Shown piece by piece: positions 33,758 to 42,367 of a DNA stretch of 64,000 nt; positions within the stretch are counted from its first letter, which is position 1; each line of letters starts with the position of its first letter. Made by a program: the position numbers and the translations under genes. The notes under the pieces were generated by a model. It saw only the letters and a list, made by a program, of their open reading frames with translations. It had not been told where the DNA came from and ran no database searches. Source of the DNA: Sphingopyxis sp. YF1 (GTDB taxonomy: Bacteria; Pseudomonadota; Alphaproteobacteria; Sphingomonadales; Sphingomonadaceae); NCBI RefSeq assembly GCF_022701295.1, contig NZ_CP033204.1:62001-126000 (forward strand), given 5' to 3'.

Positions 33758-33812
33758 TCAGCGAAAGGTCGCCATGTCCGCGCCGTCGATGTCGAGTTGC
33801 TGTCCCGAGCAA
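33758..33812 (-). pseudogene. 3' relic of a short-chain dehydrogenase gene
   Basis: Read on the minus strand, 55 bases match 50 of the last 55 bases of the SDR gene at 47088-47867, including the stop. The decoded end (CSGQQLDIDGADMATFR) is in the same frame as the SDR end (CSGQKLNIDGAGMATFR). Nothing upstream of it on the minus strand resembles the rest of an SDR; on that side lies the porin terminator. It is a truncated remnant of a related gene, not a direct recent copy given five mismatches. Confidence 0.7.
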
Positions 33813-33825
33813 GGCCCCCCGTCAC

Positions 33826-33863
33826 GCGAAAAGGGAGGCGGCCCACCCCCATGGGCCGCCTCC
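33826..33863 (-). terminator. Rho-independent terminator of the first TorF-family porin
   Basis: On the minus strand a 12-base perfect stem (GGAGGCGGCCCA with TGGGCCGCCTCC, 33834-33845 and 33852-33863, 6-base loop) is followed by CTTTTCG. It starts 10 bases past the stop of the porin gene. Confidence 0.65.
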
Positions 33864-33872
33864 GGCCCGGCG

Positions 33873-34607
33873 TCAGAAAGCCGCGCCGAGCGAAAAGACC
33901 ACCGCGCCGTCGGCGCCCACGGCTTCCTTGTAGCCGAGCGTCCTGGGGGCATCGGTGTTCACATAGGCGACGCCGAGCGTCAGCACCTTCCACGTGAAAT
34001 CGACCCCGACCGAATAGTCGAGCACTTCGCCGTCGAGCCCGCCGAGGAAGCTGTCGCTCTTGGCATAGCCGAGGTGCGCCTTGAGCTTCACCGGGGTGTC
34101 GGGGATCTGCACCCCCAAATCGCTGTAGAGATAGACCGCGCTCGCATCGCCGAGCGAATCCTGCCCGCCGGGCGCCCACGCGATGCCGCCCTTGAGCGTC
34201 GCCGGACCGATCGCGCCGGTCAGCGAGGCATAGGGTTCGATCACCGTCGTGTTGCTCGCGCCAGGGTAGAGATAGAGCGTCGCGCCGACGTCGGCGGTCA
34301 GCCCCGACGACACTTCCTTCGCAAAGCCCGCGAAGACATCGATCTCGGTGCCGTTGTTGAAGCCGATGCTCGACCCCCAGGTGCCCGCATAAAGCCCGCT
34401 GTCGTGCGCGATGGTGAAGCCGCCCTGGATCGCGGCCTCCTCGTTCGACTGGCTGAAGCCGCGGAAACGATAGTCGCTGACGACGGTCGCGCTGCCGGTG
34501 ATGGTGATGCCGTCGCTGTCCTCCTCCGCCTCCTGGGCGAAAGCGGCCTGCGGGACGAGAGCGGCGGCGAGAAGCATGCCGAAGCATGCGCGGGAGAATT
34601 TTTTCAT
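33873..34607 (-). CDS. TorF-family putative porin
   Basis: A 244-residue outer-membrane barrel precursor with a signal peptide cleaved near AAFAQE. It has the family opening ITGSATVVSDYRFRGFSQS, a repeated pattern of alternating strand residues with GLYAGTWGSSIG, and a terminal aromatic ending (VVFSLGAAF) as needed for barrel assembly. Start 34607 follows AGGGGA. TorF proteins are thought to be outer-membrane channels; substrate unknown. A second member lies directly upstream in the same orientation, 222 bases away, so they probably have separate promoters. Confidence 0.84.
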   Translation of the reverse strand: MKKFSRACFGMLLAAALVPQAAFAQEAEEDSDGITITGSATVVSDYRFRGFSQSNEEAAIQGGFTIAHDSGLYAGTWGSSIGFNNGTEIDVFAGFAKEVSSGLTADVGATLYLYPGASNTTVIEPYASLTGAIGPATLKGGIAWAPGGQDSLGDASAVYLYSDLGVQIPDTPVKLKAHLGYAKSDSFLGGLDGEVLDYSVGVDFTWKVLTLGVAYVNTDAPRTLGYKEAVGADGAVVFSLGAAF

Positions 34608-34829
34608 GGACAGATCCCCTAAACGGAAAAACGGATCGTCCCTGCCTGCTGCACGACGGCCGGCCTCGGTCGCGGACCAGTCCTTTCGTGCGACGCCTGT
34701 TTTGGCGAATTTGGTGCGGCGCACAACGGAAAAACGGCCGCGACTGCCTAAAAAATGGGCTGCGTGACAATTATGCAACAATTACCTTACGTCGAACGGG
34801 TTTCGTTCGAAACAAAATTACCGCGCCGG

Positions 34830-35561
34830 TCAAAAGGCGAGGCCCACCGACGCGACCACGGTCGCGTCATAGCGCCGGTCGATCGCCTTCACCCCGGTCT
34901 TGCGAATGTCGGTGTCGACATATTTGAGCCCCAGCGTCAGGCGGTCGAAATTCGCCTTCGCGCCGATCGACCAGTCGAGATAATCACCCCCCGGCGCGAG
35001 CGCGCCGTCGCTGCGCCCGATCGACGCGGCCAGCGTCACCGGGGTGTTGGGAATCCCCGCCGACAGGCCGAGGTTCAGGTAGAGATTGTCGGCCGATCCC
35101 AGCGCCGCCTGGTCCCAGGCATAGGCGACGCGGCCGCTCGCCTCGACCGGCCCCAGCATGTACGACAGCCGTGCCGTCGCCTCGCCATGGTCGCTCGGCC
35201 CGAACGCCTTGTCGCCGCCCGGATGCCAATAATAGGTCAGCCCGACGTCGAGCCGCGTCCCCGACGCGATCTCGGTCTCGTAGCCGCCGTAGAGATCGAC
35301 CTCGACATCGCCATAGGCCGCCCCGCGATCGATGTTCGACCCCCACGCGCCGGCATAGAAGCCGCTGTCGTGGCTGACCGTGATCGTCGGCTGCACCGCG
35401 ACGTCGCGGTCTGACAGCGACAGGCCGCGATAGCGATAGTCGGACACCAGATCGACCCCGCCCGACAGGTCGATGCCGCCGCCCGGCACCTCCTGCGCCG
35501 CGGCGGGCGCGGCGGCGAGCATCGGCGACAGGAACAGCGCGGCGGCAAACAGGCGGGTCAT
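34830..35561 (-). CDS. TorF-family putative porin, second copy
   Basis: A 243-residue paralogue of the neighbouring porin: signal peptide ending [25 protein letters not shown] opening, [24 protein letters not shown] and a C-terminal SVGLAF. Start 35561 has AAGGATA upstream. The two copies differ throughout, so this is an old duplication. It is divergent from ispG with 179 bases between. Confidence 0.84.
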   Translation of the reverse strand: MTRLFAAALFLSPMLAAAPAAAQEVPGGGIDLSGGVDLVSDYRYRGLSLSDRDVAVQPTITVSHDSGFYAGAWGSNIDRGAAYGDVEVDLYGGYETEIASGTRLDVGLTYYWHPGGDKAFGPSDHGEATARLSYMLGPVEASGRVAYAWDQAALGSADNLYLNLGLSAGIPNTPVTLAASIGRSDGALAPGGDYLDWSIGAKANFDRLTLGLKYVDTDIRKTGVKAIDRRYDATVVASVGLAF

Positions 35562-35740
35562 GCAATATCCTTGGTTCGGGGCAGCCGACCTTGGCCTCAC
35601 CCTCGCCCCGACGCAACCGCGCATCCCGCCCCGCCGCCGCCAGACGACGCGGGCGTGCGACGGCGCGGTTGGCCTTATTGGCTTCAAACTGGCGCGCAAA
35701 GCCTCTAAGGGTCGCCCAGCCCCTCCCGAGGATCCGAAGA

Positions 35741-36892
35741 ATGAGCGACCACAACCCCGGCCTGCGCCCCTGGCGCGACATCGCGCGGCGCACCAGCCGC
35801 CAGATCATGGTCGGCGCCGTCCCCGTCGGCGGCGGCGCGCCGATCAGCGTGCAGACGATGACCAACACGCTGACCAGCGATGCGGTCGCGACGATCGACC
35901 AGATCCGTCGCTGCGAGGAGGCCGGCGCCGACCTGATCCGCGTCTCGTGCCCCGACACCGATTCGACCGCGGCGCTCGGCAAGATCGTGCGCGCGGCGCG
36001 CGTGCCGATCATCGCCGACATCCATTTCCACTACAAGCGCGCATTGGAAGCCGCCGACGCCGGCGCCGCGTGCCTGCGCATCAACCCCGGCAACATCGGC
36101 TCGTCGGAGCGCGTCGGCGAGGTCGTGCGCGCCGCCAAGGCGAATGGCTGCGCGATCCGCATCGGGGTCAATGCGGGCAGCCTCGAAAAGGATCTGCTCG
36201 AAAAATATGGCGAGCCCTGCCCCGAGGCGCTGACCGAAAGCGCGCTCGACCATATCAAGCTGCTCCAGGATCACGACTTCCACGAATATAAGGTCGCGGT
36301 GAAGGCGAGCGACGTCTTCCTCGCGGTCGCCTCCTATATGCAGCTCGCCGAAGCGGTCGACTGCCCGCTGCACCTCGGCATCACCGAGGCGGGCGGCCTG
36401 ATCGGCGGCACGGTCAAATCGGCGCTCGGCATCGGCAACCTCCTCTGGGCGGGGATCGGCGACACGATCCGCGTCAGCCTGTCGGCCGAACCCGAGGAAG
36501 AAATCCGCGTCGGCTACGAGATCCTCAAATCGCTGGGCCTCCGCACCCGCGGCGTCCGCGTCGTCTCGTGCCCGAGCTGCGCGCGGCAGGGCTTCGACGT
36601 CATCCGCACCGTGCAGGCGCTCGAGGATGCGCTCGGCCACATCAAGACCCCGATGTCGCTCTCGGTCCTGGGCTGCGTCGTCAACGGCCCCGGCGAGGCG
36701 CGCGAGACCGACATCGGCATCACCGGCGGCGGCAACGGCAAGCATATGGTCTATCTCTCGGGCATCACCGACCACCATGTCCAGGACGCCGACATGATCG
36801 CGCATGTCGTCAAGCTCGTCGAAGCCAAGGCCGCCGAGATCGAGGCGGGCAGCGCGGTGAGCATGGACACGCTCCACGGCAAGGCGGCGTAA
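35741..36892 (+). CDS. ispG: 4-hydroxy-3-methylbut-2-en-1-yl diphosphate synthase IspG
   Basis: Makes HMBPP from methylerythritol cyclodiphosphate in the MEP isoprenoid pathway, in the cytoplasm, with a 4Fe-4S cluster. The 383-residue protein is the short bacterial form: [40 protein letters not shown], and the C-terminal cluster domain with [11 protein letters not shown] and [22 protein letters not shown] containing the Cys ligands. ATG 35741 gives the expected N-terminus. Another MEP gene, dxs, lies at the right end of this window, too far for one transcript. Confidence 0.96.
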   Translation: MSDHNPGLRPWRDIARRTSRQIMVGAVPVGGGAPISVQTMTNTLTSDAVATIDQIRRCEEAGADLIRVSCPDTDSTAALGKIVRAARVPIIADIHFHYKRALEAADAGAACLRINPGNIGSSERVGEVVRAAKANGCAIRIGVNAGSLEKDLLEKYGEPCPEALTESALDHIKLLQDHDFHEYKVAVKASDVFLAVASYMQLAEAVDCPLHLGITEAGGLIGGTVKSALGIGNLLWAGIGDTIRVSLSAEPEEEIRVGYEILKSLGLRTRGVRVVSCPSCARQGFDVIRTVQALEDALGHIKTPMSLSVLGCVVNGPGEARETDIGITGGGNGKHMVYLSGITDHHVQDADMIAHVVKLVEAKAAEIEAGSAVSMDTLHGKAA

Positions 36893-36977
36893 GGCCTTTC
36901 CTCCCCCTTTTTTCGGGCTGGCGGCCGCCCCCGGCTTCGCATAGTCAGCGATGCAAAGGGGCCGCTTGGGGGACGAT

Positions 36978-37871
36978 ATGGGATCTGGGGTCGAGGGCCG
37001 GCGGGCGCTGCGTGCCATGCTGGCTTTGCCTTTGGTGGTGCTGCTCACCGCCGCGCGCACGTCGGTCGCGCCGCTTCCCGAAACGCTCGCGCCCGCGCCG
37101 GGCGAGCACAAGCCGGGCGAGACCTTCACCGCCAAAGCCGGCGACGTCATCCTGAAGGGGAAGATACTCGATACCGAAGTCGTCACGCTCGACGCGCCGA
37201 TCTCGGTCTCGATCGCCAAATTCTCGCAGGACATCCCGGCGGGCACCAGGCTCGACCCCGTCCTCGCGCCGCCGAAGACCGAACGGCTGACCGGTACCAG
37301 CGGCCGCTATTATTGCGGCGAGGACCAGCAGGCGCGATCGAAGTTCATGGCCGCGATGATCGGCGATTTCGGGTCGAAGTTCGAAACCGTGGTCCGCTTC
37401 TGCTTCGTCGACAGCGACGACGACAGCAAGCTGGACCAGGTGTTCCTGGCGGGCGCGAAGGATGCGGAGTTCCAGAAAAGCCTGCCGATCGCGCCCACCG
37501 CCTTTCGCCGCGAATATCTCCAGCCCGACGACGAGCAGGGCGAGGTGACGCTGGTGCTGCACAAGTTCAAGCCGCAGTCGAACCGCGTGCAGCTCATGCT
37601 CAAGGTGCACCGCAACGGCACCGAGCAATATTTCACCTACATCGCGACGGTCAACGACGACAAGATGGCCCAGACCTATCCGCGGATCGAGAGCAACCCC
37701 AAGAAATATCCCTATCCCTCGACCTTTACCGACATCCTCGGCGCCAGCGTGTCGATGCTGCGCGTCGACGCGGAAAAGGGGGAGGCCGACCTTCGCATCA
37801 ACCGCCCCTTCCGCATGCAGCTCTTCAAGCCCGTCTCGGTGACCGTCACCTATGTCTATGTCTATTATTGA
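36978..37871 (+). CDS. Exported protein of unknown function, 297 aa
   Basis: Not recognised. A signal peptide is visible (RRALRAMLALPLVVLLTAA, about 9-27), followed by a mature region with no known motif: GETFTAKAGDVILKGKILDT, a Cys pair in GRYYCGEDQQ and RFCFVDSDDDSKLDQVF (possible disulfide; the Asp-rich run resembles a calcium loop) and a strand-rich C-terminus. Start 36978 is chosen for its GGGGGAC site over ATG 36951. It is followed by three more genes of unknown role in the same direction with short or negative gaps, probably an operon. Confidence 0.65.
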   Translation: MGSGVEGRRALRAMLALPLVVLLTAARTSVAPLPETLAPAPGEHKPGETFTAKAGDVILKGKILDTEVVTLDAPISVSIAKFSQDIPAGTRLDPVLAPPKTERLTGTSGRYYCGEDQQARSKFMAAMIGDFGSKFETVVRFCFVDSDDDSKLDQVFLAGAKDAEFQKSLPIAPTAFRREYLQPDDEQGEVTLVLHKFKPQSNRVQLMLKVHRNGTEQYFTYIATVNDDKMAQTYPRIESNPKKYPYPSTFTDILGASVSMLRVDAEKGEADLRINRPFRMQLFKPVSVTVTYVYVYY

Positions 37872-37886
37872 CCCGCGGCGCCCGGC

Positions 37887-38657
37887 ATGACCGCCCTGGC
37901 CGCCTTCTTTCGCGCGCTGCTGTCGGCCATCGGCGACTATCTGACGCGCACCGTCACCCTGTTCCGGCTCGGCCCCGCGGTCGCCGCGCTCGTCGTCATC
38001 CCCGAGTTCGCGCAGCATGCCGCCGAAATCCACCTCGGCATGTTCGACAGCGTCGCGATCGGGCGCAGCCTCGCCAACGATCCGCTGCGCTGGGCCTTCG
38101 GCTATGCCAAGCTCGCGGGGCTGGTGCTCGCCTTCCTCGCCTCGGCGCGCTTCTGGTGGTGCCGCGCCCATGGCGGGCGCTGGTACGATATCCGGCGGAT
38201 CGGCTGGGGCCGGCTGCTGCTCGGCTTCGTCCTGTTCATGGCGATCGGTTCGGCGGGCGAGCTTTTCCCGCTGCTCGCGCATCGCGCTCCGCCGCTCGCC
38301 TTCACCATCGTCGCCAGCCTGCTCTCGCTGCCCTATCTCTTCGTGATGCTCGCGGGGCTGTTCGGCGACCGGACGACCCCGATGAAGGCGCTGATCGCGC
38401 GAAGCTGGCCCTGGCTGCTGCTGCTCGCGCTGCTGTTGCCGCTCGTCTTCGCGCCGCTGTCGTGGCTGCACGGCATGAACCATCGCTGGGCAATGGGCGC
38501 GCCCGCCGCCGCGGTCTGGGCGCTGATGGTCTTCGACAGCCTCGTCGTCGGGCTGATGGCCTCGTCGGTCGGCGCCGCGCTGTTCACCGCCTATGACCGC
38601 TTCTTCAGGGCGAATGAAACGAAACGGGAGACGGGAGATGACAAGACCGGGATTTGA
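37887..38657 (+). CDS. Multi-helix membrane protein of unknown function, 256 aa
   Basis: Not recognised. About six hydrophobic segments are seen, including LGPAVAALVVIPEFAQHAAE, LLLGFVLFMAIGSAGELFPLL and WLLLLALLLPLVFAPLSWL; the ends are charged. It follows the exported protein by 15 bases and overlaps the next membrane-protein gene by 20 bases. A shared pathway with its neighbours is likely but unidentified. Confidence 0.65.
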   Translation: MTALAAFFRALLSAIGDYLTRTVTLFRLGPAVAALVVIPEFAQHAAEIHLGMFDSVAIGRSLANDPLRWAFGYAKLAGLVLAFLASARFWWCRAHGGRWYDIRRIGWGRLLLGFVLFMAIGSAGELFPLLAHRAPPLAFTIVASLLSLPYLFVMLAGLFGDRTTPMKALIARSWPWLLLLALLLPLVFAPLSWLHGMNHRWAMGAPAAAVWALMVFDSLVVGLMASSVGAALFTAYDRFFRANETKRETGDDKTGI

Positions 38658-39072
38658 CGCGCCCGACCGGCTCGTCCAGCTGCTTCTGCTGGTCGCGGCG
38701 ATCAGCTGTATCGCCAACGGCGCCTTCATGCTGACGAAGCCGCTCGACTGGTATGTCTTCGTCCCCACCGTCGTCACCACCGGCCCGCCGAACCCGCATT
38801 TCATCCGCGACATCGGGCTCGCCTATCTCGGCAGCGGCGCGATCCTGCTCTACGCCGCGCGCGACCCCGTCCGCCGCTGGCGCGCCGCGCTCGTCGGCGG
38901 GCTGTGGCTGACGCTCCACGGCGCGCTCCACATCTATGAGGTCGCGGCCGGCATCTGCGGTCCCGCGACCTTCCGGGCCGATGCCCCCGCGGTGATCGGC
39001 CAGCCCGCGCTCGTCCTTGTCGCGCTCGCGATCCTCGCCGCGCGCGGGCGCCTTGCGAGCGGCGGCGCATGA
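38638..39072 (+). CDS. Small four-helix membrane protein of unknown function, 144 aa
   Basis: Not recognised with certainty. Four hydrophobic helices (about 11-31, 36-52, 62-78 and 88-140 in part), with PNPHFIRDIGLAYLGSGAILLY and TLHGALHIYEVAAG. The conserved-looking His/Asp in the membrane helices recall DoxX- or DUF4345-like small membrane proteins. ATG 38638 has GGGAG upstream; it overlaps genes on both sides. Confidence 0.6.
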   Translation: MTRPGFDAPDRLVQLLLLVAAISCIANGAFMLTKPLDWYVFVPTVVTTGPPNPHFIRDIGLAYLGSGAILLYAARDPVRRWRAALVGGLWLTLHGALHIYEVAAGICGPATFRADAPAVIGQPALVLVALAILAARGRLASGGA

Positions 39073-40886
39073 TCCGTGCGCTCCGCGTCGCCGCGCTGCT
39101 GCTGTTCTTCGCGACGACCGCCCCGCTGGCGGCGCGAGACGGCGAAGCGGCCGCCGACCGGCGCAGCTTCACCTGCCCGCTCGGCGGCGAGCGCTTCACG
39201 CAGGAGGTCGGCTACCCCGCCTTCCCGCTGATTACGCTGCCCGACGGCAGCTGGCTCGGCGATCCGGCGATGGACGTGCAGATTCCCGTCTGCCCGGGCA
39301 ACGGCCTCGTCATCCTGCCCGACTATGCCGCGATGGGGGAACAGGATGCGATGGCCTATGGCGCCTATGACGCCGCCGAACTCGCGCGGCTGCCGGCGCT
39401 GATCGCCGACCCCGCCTATCGCGCGCTCGCCGCCGACAACCGCCACGCACAGGCCTGGTGGCTCGCGACGCAGCTCGGCCGCCCGGCGAGCCTTCGCTTT
39501 CACCTGCTCCAGCGCTCGACCTGGGCGACGGTCGACCCCGATCTGCGCCGGCGCCGCGTCGCCGCCTTTGCCGCCGACGCCCCCGCGCTGATCGCGGCGA
39601 TGGACGAACCCGCCGCCGCGAAGCAGGCCGCGCTTTTCCATGTCGTCAACGCGCTGCGCGAACTCGGCCGCTTCGACGAAGCGCTCGCATGGCTCGACAC
39701 GATCGAGGCCGACGGCCCGGTCGCCGGCCTGACCGTTCCCGACGACATGCTCGACGCCGCCGCCAGGGGCGAGCCGATGCGCGCGGTGATCGCGGCTCGC
39801 GACGACGACCGCTACCCGGTCGAACTGCTCGACCGGCGGCTCGCGAACGACAAATGCTCGGGTGCTTTGCAATATCCGCCCTACGACCAGCGCACGCCGA
39901 AGACCGAAGCCGCCTGCGCGCGCCGTCAGGCGGCACAGGCCGCCGCCGAAGCGACCGAGGCCGAAACGCTTGCCCTGCTTGACGACCCCGCGCGGCTCGA
40001 CCCGCTTTGCACCGCCACGCCGGACGGCAAGCGCGGCGCGGCGCTCGCCGGCGCCTGCGACGCGCGGCAATCGGAGCGCGATCGTATCGCGGGCGCAGCG
40101 CTGGCGATGAAGGGCGCGGCGCTCGCGCCGCAATGCGAGGCGACGCCCGAGAACCAGCGCAGGGGCGCGCTGTTCCACGCGTGCCTGAGCTATGACATCG
40201 CGGTCGAGAGCGCGCTGGGCGACATGCTCGCCGCCGACGACGCGGCCTATCAAATCCTCTGCGACGGCGATGGCGGACGCGAGATCATGGAGCGCGACCG
40301 CCATGTTTCGGCCGCCTGCTACACCGCGCACGACGCGCGGCAGGACGCTGCGGTCGCGGCGCTGGAAGCCGATCCGCACGCGCTCGCTGCCCGGTGCACC
40401 GGCACTCCTGAAGACACACGCGGCGCCGCGCTCGAAATCGCCTGCAACCGCCGCGACCATGACGCGATGACGGCACGGATCGCGCTGCTCGCCCGCGACG
40501 ACGGCGAATATCGCCGCCAATGCGCGCGCTTCGGCGGCAAGCCGCGCGACCTGTTCGCCGACGATGCCGGCGACGACGAAATCGCCTGCGACCAAGCGCG
40601 TTACCGCCGCGCCGGACCCGACGAGACGCCGCCGGACGGCGAGGTCATCGATGTCGCCGATGGCGAAGCGGTGACCGCGGGCGCGCTCGAAGCAGCCCGG
40701 ACGGCGGCCGCCGTCGCGGGCCTCGAACAGCCCGGGCAGGCCGCCATCGCGGAGATGGACAGCATGGCCTATTTCGACGAAGGGTCCGAACTGCGCGTCG
40801 CTGCAACGGCCGCCGCCGCCACGATCGTCGCGCGCGCCAAAAGCGAAGGCACCTACCCCAGACGCCAGCCCGGAGACCTGTATTGA
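39069..40886 (+). CDS. Exported protein with six tandem Cys-pair repeats, unknown function
   Basis: Not recognised. 605 residues with a signal peptide (about 1-22). The N-terminal third has Cys36 and Cys75 around FTCPLGGERFTQE. From about 260 to 510 six units follow, each with a Cys pair: 263/283, 314/330, 356/372, 398/417, 443/459 and 485/507. The first Cys of successive units are 42-51 residues apart, and several units share TP.D.RGAAL..AC. Disulfides in the periplasm are likely. The start overlaps the membrane-protein gene (ATGA) and the end overlaps an acetyltransferase gene. Confidence 0.65.
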   Translation: MIRALRVAALLLFFATTAPLAARDGEAAADRRSFTCPLGGERFTQEVGYPAFPLITLPDGSWLGDPAMDVQIPVCPGNGLVILPDYAAMGEQDAMAYGAYDAAELARLPALIADPAYRALAADNRHAQAWWLATQLGRPASLRFHLLQRSTWATVDPDLRRRRVAAFAADAPALIAAMDEPAAAKQAALFHVVNALRELGRFDEALAWLDTIEADGPVAGLTVPDDMLDAAARGEPMRAVIAARDDDRYPVELLDRRLANDKCSGALQYPPYDQRTPKTEAACARRQAAQAAAEATEAETLALLDDPARLDPLCTATPDGKRGAALAGACDARQSERDRIAGAALAMKGAALAPQCEATPENQRRGALFHACLSYDIAVESALGDMLAADDAAYQILCDGDGGREIMERDRHVSAACYTAHDARQDAAVAALEADPHALAARCTGTPEDTRGAALEIACNRRDHDAMTARIALLARDDGEYRRQCARFGGKPRDLFADDAGDDEIACDQARYRRAGPDETPPDGEVIDVADGEAVTAGALEAARTAAAVAGLEQPGQAAIAEMDSMAYFDEGSELRVAATAAAATIVARAKSEGTYPRRQPGDLY

Positions 40887-41362
40887 CCCTTTCGATCCGC
40901 CCCGCCACGCGGGCCGACCTGCCGCTGATCGCGCAATTCATCCGCGACCTTGCCGACTATGAAAAGCTCGCGCACGAAGTCCGCTTCGACGAGGCGACGC
41001 TCGGCGAAAAACTGTTCGGCGCGCGTCCCTATGCCGAGGTGGTGATCGGCGAGATCGGCGGCGCGGCGCAGGGCTTTGCGCTCTTCTTCCACAATTTCTC
41101 GACCTTCGAGGGCCGGCCCGGCATCCATCTCGAAGACCTGTTCGTCCGCCCCGAAGCACGCGGGTCGGGGCTGGGCAAGGCCCTGCTCGCGCATCTCGCC
41201 AAGCTCTGCGTCGAGCGCGGCTGCGCGCGGCTCGAATGGAGCGTACTCGACTGGAACGCCCCGGCGATCGGCTTCTACGAGGGCCTCGGCGCGCGCATGA
41301 TGGACGAATGGACCGTGATGCGCGTCGACGGCGACGCGCTCACCGAACTGGCGCGGCCCTAG
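40883..41362 (+). CDS. GNAT-family N-acetyltransferase
   Basis: A 159-residue acetyltransferase similar to diamine (spermidine/thialysine) acetyltransferases: LSIRPATRADLPLIAQFIRD start, ALFFHNFSTFEGRPGIHLED central strand, LFVRPEARGSGLGKALLAHL acetyl-CoA loop and a NAPAIGFYEGLGARMMDEW ending. Translation starts at TTG, overlapping the preceding stop (TTGA), with CGGAG ten bases upstream. The acceptor amine is not known. Confidence 0.82.
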   Translation: MTLSIRPATRADLPLIAQFIRDLADYEKLAHEVRFDEATLGEKLFGARPYAEVVIGEIGGAAQGFALFFHNFSTFEGRPGIHLEDLFVRPEARGSGLGKALLAHLAKLCVERGCARLEWSVLDWNAPAIGFYEGLGARMMDEWTVMRVDGDALTELARP

Positions 41363-41393
41363 CTCCTTCGCCCCGACGCAGGGGCCGGACCGT

Positions 41394-42143
41394 TCACCCG
41401 GGCTTTTTGAAGCGCAGTATGAACTGGTCGGTCCGGCCCTTGATCGAAGGGTCGAACACCGCCGCCGTGCGCGCATCGTCGGGGTTCGCGAGCAGCGGGC
41501 TCTCGTCGTCGAGCACGAAGCCCGCCGCGATCACTTCGGCCTTCACCGTCTCGGCGTCGATCCGGTGGAGTGTGTCGACGTCGCGCGTGCCCGATCCCGG
41601 CGCCGCGCTGTGATCGAGCACCACATAATAGCCGCCCGGCTTCAGCGCCGCGAACGCCGCCTTGTTGACCCGCGCCGCGGTATCGGCGGGGACGCTCGGC
41701 CCCTTCAGGTCGTGATAGTTGCGTGAGGTCCAGACGATATCGGCGGTACCGTCAGCGGCGAACCGATCGAACGCCCCTGACGACAGAAAAATATTCCCGC
41801 GGCGCGGGTCGCGGGACAACGCCCTGATCAGATCCTTCTTGCCGGGTTCGACAGCGATTATTCTGCCCCTCGCGCCGACGGCGTTCGAAAAGACGCGCGT
41901 GAAATAGCCGTCACCGGGGAGCAGTTCGACCACGGTCTGCTTCGGCTTGATCTGCGCGAACCGGATCATCATCGCGGGCATGCGCGCGGCATCCTGCGCC
42001 TTGTCGCTGTCGGGGCGGCTGGTGTCGATCACTACCCGCGCCAGTGCCGGGCGCGCGGGTGCGACCGCGGCGATGCCCGCCACCGCGAGTCCGCAGGTAG
42101 CAAACAGGAAGCTGGTGTTTCGAAGCAGGGCCTGACGCGGCAT
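41394..42143 (-). CDS. Exported class I SAM-dependent methyltransferase-like protein
   Basis: A 249-residue protein with an N-terminal hydrophobic signal (about 9-35) followed by a Rossmann methyltransferase fold: QTVVELLPGDGYFTRVFSNA (motif I), RIIAVEPGKKDL, IVWTSRNYHDLKG and KPGGYYVVLDHSAAPG. Homologues with this signal peptide are common in sphingomonads and their substrate is unknown; S-adenosylmethionine outside the cytoplasm is unexpected, so the role may not be methylation. Start 42143 follows AGGGAGGA. The 224 bases upstream, before the S41 gene end, hold nothing recognised. Confidence 0.78.
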   Translation of the reverse strand: MPRQALLRNTSFLFATCGLAVAGIAAVAPARPALARVVIDTSRPDSDKAQDAARMPAMMIRFAQIKPKQTVVELLPGDGYFTRVFSNAVGARGRIIAVEPGKKDLIRALSRDPRRGNIFLSSGAFDRFAADGTADIVWTSRNYHDLKGPSVPADTAARVNKAAFAALKPGGYYVVLDHSAAPGSGTRDVDTLHRIDAETVKAEVIAAGFVLDDESPLLANPDDARTAAVFDPSIKGRTDQFILRFKKPG

Positions 42144-42367
42144 GATATTCCTCCCTTTGTCGACGGCGGCGAATATCGGCTGGACGCCGGGAGTCGCGCG
42201 ATCGGATGCACATCGGAATAAAATCTTCGCTGCCCGCCTTTCTGTATTATTCTACCAACACACTTTGGCAATCGATCAACGGCGCTCCGAACCTGCCACA
42301 TCTCAGCCATGACGCGGAAAGGCGGCCGCAACGGAGCGCGTCCGTCGGGAACGGAACGAAAACCGCG

